From Planctomycetota bacterium (lineage in GTDB: Bacteria; Planctomycetota; PUPC01; JACPCR01), in contig JASLXP010000729.1 of NCBI GenBank assembly GCA_030740295.1, positions 1 through 48,360 of the forward strand: DNA of 48,360 bases, given 5' to 3'. Numbering within the stretch: position 1 is the stretch's first letter; each line of letters starts with the position of its first letter. Positions 41,885 to 48,360 of this stretch are shown in pieces. The notes beneath the pieces were generated by a model, which worked only from the letters and a program-made list of their open reading frames with translations, was not told the DNA's origin and searched no databases. The position numbers and the translations under genes were made by a program.

Positions 41885-44800
41885 TTAATCCATTGAGCGC
41901 AAATCGAAGTGGGTGGGCCTGGCATCGAACGTTTCCACAGCGAGTAACGTCAGGCCGTCCTGATGCCGCGCGGAGACCGAGGGCCGCGCCTCAGCCGGCT
42001 CCACGACCTCGAATGTTCCGTTGACGGTGAGATGGACGATGACCGGCTCGGGAACAGCTTCCGCAGGACGGCCCAGAGCTGGCAATGGGTAGCATACGCT
42101 GAGTCGCCATTGCTTGTCGGACATCTTCCGGGACATGACGAAGCATGGCTTGTCGACGGAGACCAGCCCCGCGTCGAGTGATGCGATTACGTCCGGCAGC
42201 TTTTCCTGCACCTCGAAGAACGTGCACGCAACGAGGCGGCTTTTCGCGATACTGACGGCATGGACGGCGTCCGTGTTTAGAAGCACAGAGTAAGGCCTAT
42301 CGCCAGACGTAATGCGGCTTGAGAGCGCTTCCATTGCAGCTTCGTCGGCGCCCAGCAATACCACGTATTCATAATCGCTGTTCTTGGGGCCGATGGCGTG
42401 GTCAAACCATGCTTTGGCGAATGGGCCAGCCGTCGCCAGCTTTGTTTTGTTATGACGGGAATGTTGCTCGACCGCGTGAACCCTCAGCGGCGGATTATTC
42501 GGTGGGATGAAGTAGCCGGTTTCGTACTCGTCAACCATCCACACGGGGAATTGTTCCGGTTGCACTATTGCTTCAAAGGGCATGGCACTCTGTGCGCGGC
42601 GCCAAGACATGGTGACAGGGCCATCGGGATTAACTGCATGGCGCTGGAAGAGTGTCGTCACACAGGAGTGTTTGTCAGAACCATTCGAAATCCCGCTGCC
42701 GAGACATATGAGCATCGGACCGGCGGCGACTACGGAAGTGCGGCCCCGGATGGACTGGTCATGCGGATTGGCGGGGGTGTCCAGTCTGAAGGCGAAGACG
42801 CCGAATTTCTGTTCAAGATGACTGCTGCCTGAGAAAGGTGTCACTTGCGGCACGCGAGATCCGTAAAACGCTGTTGGAGACCCTTCGAGCAGATCGTGCG
42901 GTAAGGCCAATGTGGTGGCGCCGGGAGGCTGCGCCCAGTCCCAGCCGGGCTGCACGAAACCGCTGGGATCGGGCCGTCGCTCGTCCATGATCATCATCGT
43001 CCCATGACTTTGGTATCTGCCGAAGCGGTTGTCCGCCCTATATGTTTCGTGTGAACGAACCGGCCCTTGATGTCCCTTCAGGATCACCGAATGACTGCCA
43101 CACTTGTGTAAACCTGAGGCCGCGTAGTTCATAGACCAGGATCCCTGGGGCTTGCGCCGCTCAATCGGTTGCCCAAAAAGCTCCATGGAATCACCGCCCC
43201 ACATACCCAGGTAAGCTGCCGCGAGTTGTTCATCGACGTGGTCGGTACCCGGCCTGGACTCGGCGAGCAGACGGAATGCATGCTTCATGGAATCGGGCTT
43301 GCCAGTCAGCGGATGACGTCCGCAGGCGTTGAAACCATATCGTGGATGCGCCCAGATCTGCACCATCAGAAACGCGTGTCGCAGCTTCTCCCATGCTTCG
43401 ATTGAGATTTCGTAGGACGTGCCGTCCAAAGCATGGATGACTTGGGCCAGTGAGCGAAGCGCCGGCAGGCCATATCCCGCGTAGTGCATTCGGTGGTGAA
43501 AAAAGCACCCGTCGCTCTTCATTCCCCCGTTGCTTGCGACGATGAGTCTTTCAATCAACTCCTTGAAGTGTCGCGTCAGCTCTGATTTGAGTTGCGTGTC
43601 GTCCAGCAGGACCAACGTGATCAGATGGGTGTAGGCAATGGTATTGAGATAGTCAGCGCTGACGACCATGAGCTTGGCCTTGAGGGTATCCGGGAACTCG
43701 TCATAGGGCGCGGTCATGTCGCAGAAATCGCGCCCGAACCAGATGATGGCCATAACCGTCTGTTGAAGGAGACCGGCTCTTCGAAGTTCATCGCGCATCA
43801 AGAGAACCGAGGGCGCCCAGTTTCTGGACTTGTACCCGAAGTGGTGCTGAGCATTCAGCGCGCTGCCTTCTGCCCAGCCCTGGTCGAGCAGATGTTCGGC
43901 CATCAGAACGTACATGTGCGCCAGGTTCGGCTTGTGTTTCGTGGATGCCTGCCCGTGCAACCGCGCGATCGCGAACATCAGATCGAGATATGAGTGAAGT
44001 TGTTTCGTCCCAACGTGCGTGCCGCGGATGCCTGCGGAGTCCTTGACAATCTTCAGGGACTGAAAGCGTCTGATAGCCTCCGTCAGCCGGTTCTCGTCGA
44101 ACTCGCCATGTCGATATCTCTGCAGCAGTTTCTTTCTGATTCGAGCGAATTCACGGACATCGGGCTTTGACTGCGCTCTCTTGCGAAGCCCCTGAAACCG
44201 GGGCTTGTGGATGGCCAGTTGATTGATGACTCCCGACTCTATCTCAGGCATCTGGTAATCTGGCCATGCCCAGCGAACATCCTCCGAGACCACGGGACGC
44301 AACGCGTCTATGAACAGCCGGCCGCGATCGACCCCCTGTGGCGACCTGAGACGAACGTAATCCATGCCGGGCGCGGGCTTGCCTTCCATGTCCCTGAATT
44401 TGATATGCGCGAGCCGCCAGCCGGAGAAATTGAGACCGAAGTGAAACCAGCAATCCGGACTTTCACCATCACGTTTGCCAAACTCAATCCGAAGTCGTGC
44501 TGAGTCATACGGCGTTTCGTTGTAAAGCCACATGCTGAAGGTCGAACATTCGGGAGCCGCGTTGGCGTAGTCTCTGAACTGTGGTTTGAAAGGAACCGGC
44601 GCTCGAATCTCGAGCGATGCGTCAGGTTGTGACCACGCCCAACGCAGGGACTGCGTACCATCGATGTGGTGGATGTCCGTCCTGGCCAGCGCGTCCGCGT
44701 CCATCCCGGGCATATCGTTCTCGAAATCAATCTGACCACCGGCATTCGCCTGGACGACACAACGGGACTCATAGATCACGTTGTAGCCCGGTCTAAGAAT

Positions 44801-44890
44801 CGATCCCTGCCGTGCCACATCACGGCAACCGACTGCCGTCAGCAGGAGCACGCTCGGCAACAGAACTGACCGGTGAGAAAATCCTTTCAA
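41885..44890 (-). CDS. Polysaccharide lyase family 8, chondroitin-ABC-lyase-like lipoprotein
   Basis: The 1001-residue protein has a lipoprotein-type signal (LLPSVLLLTAVGC, Cys22), an N-terminal jelly-roll (about 45-205; GQIDFENDMPGM), the alpha/alpha toroid (about 230-570) and C-terminal beta-sandwich domains. It aligns by eye with Proteus chondroitinase ABC I: catalytic His466 and Tyr473 (FHHRMHYAGY), Arg525 (CGRHPL) and Glu693 (SSHLEQKFG), plus NRFGRYQSHG and PGWDWAQPPGATTL. Such enzymes cleave chondroitin or dermatan sulfate by beta-elimination outside the inner membrane. The start is TTG at 44890 with GAGTGAGG upstream; no ATG fits. A related uronate polymer as substrate is possible. Confidence 0.88.
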   Translation of the reverse strand: MKGFSHRSVLLPSVLLLTAVGCRDVARQGSILRPGYNVIYESRCVVQANAGGQIDFENDMPGMDADALARTDIHHIDGTQSLRWAWSQPDASLEIRAPVPFKPQFRDYANAAPECSTFSMWLYNETPYDSARLRIEFGKRDGESPDCWFHFGLNFSGWRLAHIKFRDMEGKPAPGMDYVRLRSPQGVDRGRLFIDALRPVVSEDVRWAWPDYQMPEIESGVINQLAIHKPRFQGLRKRAQSKPDVREFARIRKKLLQRYRHGEFDENRLTEAIRRFQSLKIVKDSAGIRGTHVGTKQLHSYLDLMFAIARLHGQASTKHKPNLAHMYVLMAEHLLDQGWAEGSALNAQHHFGYKSRNWAPSVLLMRDELRRAGLLQQTVMAIIWFGRDFCDMTAPYDEFPDTLKAKLMVVSADYLNTIAYTHLITLVLLDDTQLKSELTRHFKELIERLIVASNGGMKSDGCFFHHRMHYAGYGLPALRSLAQVIHALDGTSYEISIEAWEKLRHAFLMVQIWAHPRYGFNACGRHPLTGKPDSMKHAFRLLAESRPGTDHVDEQLAAAYLGMWGGDSMELFGQPIERRKPQGSWSMNYAASGLHKCGSHSVILKGHQGPVRSHETYRADNRFGRYQSHGTMMIMDERRPDPSGFVQPGWDWAQPPGATTLALPHDLLEGSPTAFYGSRVPQVTPFSGSSHLEQKFGVFAFRLDTPANPHDQSIRGRTSVVAAGPMLICLGSGISNGSDKHSCVTTLFQRHAVNPDGPVTMSWRRAQSAMPFEAIVQPEQFPVWMVDEYETGYFIPPNNPPLRVHAVEQHSRHNKTKLATAGPFAKAWFDHAIGPKNSDYEYVVLLGADEAAMEALSSRITSGDRPYSVLLNTDAVHAVSIAKSRLVACTFFEVQEKLPDVIASLDAGLVSVDKPCFVMSRKMSDKQWRLSVCYPLPALGRPAEAVPEPVIVHLTVNGTFEVVEPAEARPSVSARHQDGLTLLAVETFDARPTHFDLRSMD

Positions 44891-45028
44891 GTCATTGCCT
44901 CACTCGACATTAGTCGGAATCTGCTTACGGCGCCGTCCCAATAGCCGCACGCTCGAATCTCGTCCGTCCGGCCAAAATCCGCACTAATTGGATCTCTGTG
45001 AGCTCTTTTCTGTTCTTCCAGAAGTGTC

Positions 45029-46426
45029 CTACAGCCTTTTTGGCTTCGGCGGCAGGTTCACCTTTTCCTTCTTTTTCGGCTCGGCGTTTTCAGGCTTGGC
45101 TTTGGTCTTGTTCTTTCTCTGCTTTTGCTGCTTGCCTTTGGCCCCGTACATGGCCTTGCGCAGTTCGTTGTACTTGGTCTGGAGCTCGGCGCGCTGGTCC
45201 AGAAGGGCTTTGTACTCGGGATCTTTCTCGGCAATGATGGCACCCGGAACGCTGTTGGCTTCGTTGTAATCCTGCTGCCTGGTTTCGCTTGCTTCGAAGA
45301 GTTCCTTTAGGTCTGCGTCTTTCCGATGATTCCTGATCACTGAATAGTAACCTCTTTCAGCCTGGGGAATGTTGCGCTGCAGACCATTGCTCTCATTGCG
45401 GAGCTTTCGCATGTCCGAATATCCCTTGCGGTAGTTCGTGCGAAGTTCCCCGGCCTTGGCTACGGCTTCCGACGAGTCCCCTTTGAGCTTGTTCCTCTGG
45501 TCAAGATTGGTTTTGAAGCGAGGGCTGATCTTGGCGACTTCGGTGTAAAAGCTCTCCTTCGATTTCTCCAGCTCTTCCTTTTTCTGGGCCGGCGCGGCTG
45601 CGAAGGCTTTCAGCTCTTTCTTATCCTTGAAATTCTCGGCCGAACGCTGCAGAGATCTTTCGGCGTACTGCACCCGTTCCAATTCCGGGTTCTTGCCGAG
45701 AAACTCCCTGTAATCCCTCTGATTCTTGTTAATAACTTCCTGCAATTTGGCAATCGCTGCCTGCGCTTTCCTGTAATTATCGCGGAACTCCACCACTTTG
45801 GCAGCGGCTTCGGCAGTCTCTTCCTTCAGCTTGTTTCTCTGGTCCAGGTAGGTCTTGAAACGTGGCTCAACTTTGGCGATCTCGGTGTAGAAGGCCTCCC
45901 GCGCATCTCCCAATTCTTGTTCCTTTTTAGCGAGCGCACCCGAATGCTGCTTGAGCTTCTCGTTCGCTCTGTAGCCTTCGGCAGACCGCTCCAGGTTTCG
46001 CTCCAGGTTCTGCAGCTGCTGCAGTTCCGGGTGATCGGCATTCAGCTTCTTGGAATCTTTCTGATTCTGTTCCAGTGCCTCCTGGATGGTCTTGGAGTTG
46101 TCATTGACCTCTGCCAGCCGGGCCTTCAAGTTGTTCCGTTGATCGTACTGTGCTTTGAACTCGGGGTTCTTACCGGCGATTTTAGAGTAGACGGCTTCAC
46201 GGGCCTTGTTCATTTCAGCCATTTTTTTGCGGCTGGTTTCCGTCGCCTGCTTGACCTCGGGGTCATCGGCAAACTTGTTCTCCATCGTCCTCATTTTTTT
46301 TAAGAGCGCGGAATACTGTTTCTCGAGCACGGCCCTCTGTTCTTTAAGTGAAGGGGCCGTCTCTTCGGCCGAGATCGAAATACACAGGCAAACGCAGCCC
46401 GTCAGAAATGCATTGAAAGCACGCAT
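45029..46426 (-). CDS. Secreted coiled-coil protein of ~100-residue tandem repeats
   Basis: The 465-residue protein has a signal peptide (MRAFNAFLTGCVCLCISISA) and is otherwise helical and very rich in Lys, Glu, Gln and Arg. A motif like AFYTEIAKVEPRFKTYLDQR recurs with DQR at 95-97, 195-197, 309-311 and 410-412. A second motif (NPELQQLQNLERNLERSAE) recurs at 132-150 and 246-264. The last 40 residues are lysine/proline-rich. I chose ATG 46426, with AGGAG upstream, over the frame opening at 46468. I recognise no family. It could be a periplasmic or surface fibre or a cell-wall spacer; the function is unknown. Confidence 0.82.
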   Translation of the reverse strand: MRAFNAFLTGCVCLCISISAEETAPSLKEQRAVLEKQYSALLKKMRTMENKFADDPEVKQATETSRKKMAEMNKAREAVYSKIAGKNPEFKAQYDQRNNLKARLAEVNDNSKTIQEALEQNQKDSKKLNADHPELQQLQNLERNLERSAEGYRANEKLKQHSGALAKKEQELGDAREAFYTEIAKVEPRFKTYLDQRNKLKEETAEAAAKVVEFRDNYRKAQAAIAKLQEVINKNQRDYREFLGKNPELERVQYAERSLQRSAENFKDKKELKAFAAAPAQKKEELEKSKESFYTEVAKISPRFKTNLDQRNKLKGDSSEAVAKAGELRTNYRKGYSDMRKLRNESNGLQRNIPQAERGYYSVIRNHRKDADLKELFEASETRQQDYNEANSVPGAIIAEKDPEYKALLDQRAELQTKYNELRKAMYGAKGKQQKQRKNKTKAKPENAEPKKKEKVNLPPKPKRL

Positions 46427-46703
46427 GGCAATACTCCTGTCTGTAAAGCGAAACCGGGCTGGTGACACTACTGTTCGCCCTGATGAGATGCCATCGTCCC
46501 TGATCGCATTGGGCCCGGAATTTCGCAGAAATGCTGGAGGATAGGCCGTAGTATTGCGGCTGATTCTGGCTCTTCAACTCGCAGGCTTGACTCTTCTCTT
46601 TCTGCAATTACGTTTCTGCATCCGGGAAGGAATACTTACGATACCAAAGACCAGAAATCGAAACAGCTTTCAGAAGGCCGCACACCGAAGAGGAGAGCAG
46701 AGG

Positions 46704-47177
46704 GTGAGCGGCGATGAGATCGACCATCTTCTAAAGCTCTCCCGGAGTGCGGATGTTGCGGAACGCTTACACGCGGCACAGCATCTGTGTCCGTGTCATG
46801 TTCGCCGTCATGTCGAGCCCGTGTGGGATGCTCTCTTTCGGATGATGGAAGACGAAAATGTGAAGGTCCGCCGGGCAGCCTGGCATACCATGGAAGATGG
46901 CGGCCGAACGGATGACCCCAGGCTCGAGGTGATTGGCAGAAGGGTGCTGCAATCGGAAACGGATGACCGGGTACGGCGATTTGTCGAGGCAATCGTCGGT
47001 CCCCAACTGAAGGCGGAGTTGATGCAGATGAAGAACCCTGCCAGGCCGGCGAAAAAGCTCACAGGTCAATGCGATTTCTGTGGACGGGAGAATGTCGCGG
47101 TGGTCAAAGATCTCGAGACTGAGATCCCTGACGCCGGGTCGACTCGCCCGGCCCTCGTTTGTCAGGAGTGTTACTGA
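46704..47177 (+). CDS. Small HEAT-repeat protein with C-terminal zinc ribbon
   Basis: The 157-residue protein starts at GTG 46704, after AGGAG; the frame is open to 46554, but that extension is Arg/hydrophobic and intergenic in character. It has HEAT-like helices (SADVAERLHAAQHLCPCHVR, EDENVKVRRAAWHTMED) and a C-terminal four-Cys site (CDFC ... CQEC), probably binding zinc. It is likely cytoplasmic and a protein- or RNA-binding adaptor. It diverges from the coiled-coil gene and its last seven bases overlap the convergent dehydrogenase gene. Function unknown. Confidence 0.78.
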   Translation: MSGDEIDHLLKLSRSADVAERLHAAQHLCPCHVRRHVEPVWDALFRMMEDENVKVRRAAWHTMEDGGRTDDPRLEVIGRRVLQSETDDRVRRFVEAIVGPQLKAELMQMKNPARPAKKLTGQCDFCGRENVAVVKDLETEIPDAGSTRPALVCQECY

Positions 47178-48031
47178 GGGCTGCGGATTGCCTCGATGAT
47201 CGCGCTGTTATCCGAATCACCGAAGCCGAGCTCTTCCGCTCTCAAGAGCAGTTGTTGATGCAGTTGGGTGAGAGGAATGGCCACGCCCACCCTATGAGCT
47301 TCAGCGATCATGAGCCGGACGTCTTTGAGGTGCTGCGAGAGCCTTGCCTGCGGCGTGTAATCTGCGGACACCATTTTGTGGCCTTTTATTTCCATGGCAG
47401 CCGAAGAGGCCGGAGTCTGCTTCAGGATTGAGAGCGTCTGGTCCGGGTCGAATCCGAGGGCATTTCCAAAGAGCAGCGTCTCGGCCAGGACCGCCCTGTG
47501 CAATCCCACCGCAAGATTGTGAACCAGCTTGAAACTGCTTGCCGTCCCAGGGCCGCCCAGGTGAAACACGTGTGCTGCCATCGAACTGAAAAGCTCTTCA
47601 TGCGTTCGAATGACAGCCTCGTCCCCGCCGAGGAACAGGGTCACTTCGCCTCTTCGAGCCTGTCCGCTGGAACCGGCGATGTTTGCCTCGACATAGTTCA
47701 CCGCGTGATCGGCAAGGTTTGTTTCGAGCGACGCCATTTCTTGAGGGTCACCGGTTGTGGTATCGAGAATCGTCTGTCCCGCCCTCAGGCATGGCGTGAT
47801 CTCATCCATGACATCCGCTGCCACCTGGCTGGTAGGCAGACTGAGAAGAATGGTGTTGCAGGCTTCACACACTGCCGCAGCGGATTCAGCGGCCCGGCAT
47901 CCAAGAGCAGATGCTGATTCCAGTTGCGCCGGATTTATGTCGAATCCAAGAAGGTCAAAGCCCCGGGTTGCCAGACGTTCAGCTAGCGCGCTGCCAAGCA
48001 AGCCGAGGCCGATGATTCCGATGGGTTCCAT
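47171..48031 (-). CDS. Beta-hydroxyacid dehydrogenase (3-hydroxyisobutyrate/tartronate semialdehyde reductase-like)
   Basis: The 286-residue protein has the cofactor loop IGIIGLGLLGSALAERL, the substrate signature reduced to DTTTGDPQEM, AGSSGQARRGEVTLFLGGD, and the catalytic Lys in SSFKLVHNLAVG. Length and motifs fit the 6-phosphogluconate-dehydrogenase-like beta-hydroxyacid dehydrogenases, which oxidise 3-hydroxyisobutyrate or reduce tartronate semialdehyde. The start is ten bases after the stop of a BatA-like gene, so it may be the second gene of that operon. The exact substrate cannot be told. Confidence 0.92.
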   Translation of the reverse strand: MEPIGIIGLGLLGSALAERLATRGFDLLGFDINPAQLESASALGCRAAESAAAVCEACNTILLSLPTSQVAADVMDEITPCLRAGQTILDTTTGDPQEMASLETNLADHAVNYVEANIAGSSGQARRGEVTLFLGGDEAVIRTHEELFSSMAAHVFHLGGPGTASSFKLVHNLAVGLHRAVLAETLLFGNALGFDPDQTLSILKQTPASSAAMEIKGHKMVSADYTPQARLSQHLKDVRLMIAEAHRVGVAIPLTQLHQQLLLRAEELGFGDSDNSAIIEAIRSPQ

Positions 48032-48041
48032 GTTTTACCGC

Positions 48042-48360
48042 TCATGCCTCTCCGGATTTCCTTCCGGTGAACCGTGCAGCCAGGAATGGCTCTGCGAGGG
48101 TGATCAGGATCACCATGCCCAATGCCAGCTTCCACAGTTCGCGGCCGGTCCGCACATCAGAGATCGTTTCGTTCAGGGGCGCGCCCGGTTCGACATACTG
48201 AAAATCCAGATTCGGCAGCCAGCGTTCCAGATCGGTACGAAAAGCGGGCATCAACGAGCTCTCGGCAGCGAGAGGATTGACGGCAAACTTGTCTTCAAAG
48301 CCCTCAGCGGCATTGACCATGTGGTAAAAGCCGGGGAGCTGGGTGCGATCCCATCGGATG
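48042..48360 (-). CDS. BatA-like membrane protein, C-terminal fragment (cut by window edge)
   Basis: The open frame runs off the right edge; its first visible residues read IRWDRTQLPGFYHMVNAAEG. The segment DKFAVNPLAAESSL and a single C-terminal membrane helix (LWKLALGMVILITLAEPFLA) resemble the end of aerotolerance/BatA-type proteins, where FAVN and a PxESDL-like stretch precede the last helix. The ATG at 48320 is internal, not the start. The dehydrogenase gene follows after ten bases. Confidence in the family is moderate because only about 105 residues are visible. Confidence 0.65.
   Translation of the reverse strand, partial: IRWDRTQLPGFYHMVNAAEGFEDKFAVNPLAAESSLMPAFRTDLERWLPNLDFQYVEPGAPLNETISDVRTGRELWKLALGMVILITLAEPFLAARFTGRKSGEA

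Overview
The window reads as one contiguous stretch of a Gram-negative chromosome of roughly 55% GC. The gene families point towards the PVC superphylum (Planctomycetota, Lentisphaerota, Verrucomicrobiota) or a relative such as Hydrogenedentota. This rests on Tat-exported Gfo/Idh/MocA oxidoreductases, two formylglycine sulfatases, secreted HEAT/discoidin and TPR proteins, an FHA-linked Ser/Thr kinase, lipoprotein glycan-degrading enzymes and very many palindromic intergenic repeats. No rRNA, tRNA, phage or transposase gene was seen, so the phylum call is an inference.

Layout. 1-300 is a truncated copy of a palindrome-rich element. 329-7778 is a divergent sugar or sugar-acid block: an HpcH/HpaI aldolase and a TIM-barrel isomerase on the minus strand, and a Gfo/Idh oxidoreductase, a secreted HEAT-discoidin protein and a fused TRAP permease on the plus strand. 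7783-21678 is a long minus-strand run: sulfatase, apgM-like phosphomutase (proposed homoserine kinase family), SDR, galactokinase-like GHMP kinase, homoserine dehydrogenase, lysyl-tRNA synthetase, a free-standing aspartokinase-type ACT pair, FHA kinase with a clear terminator, MDR dehydrogenase, and a secreted TPR protein. 22128-25936 is a compact four-gene phosphorelay: REC-kinase, membrane hybrid kinase, degenerate kinase, single REC. 25970-30927 holds a glycosyltransferase, an RsbW-STAS fusion, a PilT-type ATPase and a solitary DNA methyltransferase with a specificity domain. 31012-34128 has a ROK kinase and a ThDP-dependent enzyme separated by palindromes.

34129-44890 is the most accessory part. 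It carries three identical 33-bp repeats, a complete 510-bp palindromic element with terminal inverted repeats and 7-bp flanking direct repeats, and a lipoprotein with two clan GH-A glycosidase modules. These are followed by a 261-bp MITE-like element with TA ends, a secreted sulfatase, another giant palindrome, an enolase-superfamily sugar-acid dehydratase and a PL8 chondroitin-ABC-lyase-like lipoprotein. Together these enzymes suggest extracellular breakdown of a sulfated glycan (possibly glycosaminoglycan-like) followed by intracellular sugar-acid catabolism. The window ends with a secreted coiled-coil protein built from ~100-residue repeats, a small HEAT/zinc-ribbon protein, a beta-hydroxyacid dehydrogenase and the C-terminus of a BatA-like membrane protein running off the edge.

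The observations most worth following are the 510-bp nested-palindrome mobile element, the MITE abutting the sulfatase, the two-active-site GH-A protein with an internal ribosome-binding site, the dissociated aspartokinase ACT module beside hom, and the phosphorelay containing a kinase without an ATP-binding core.
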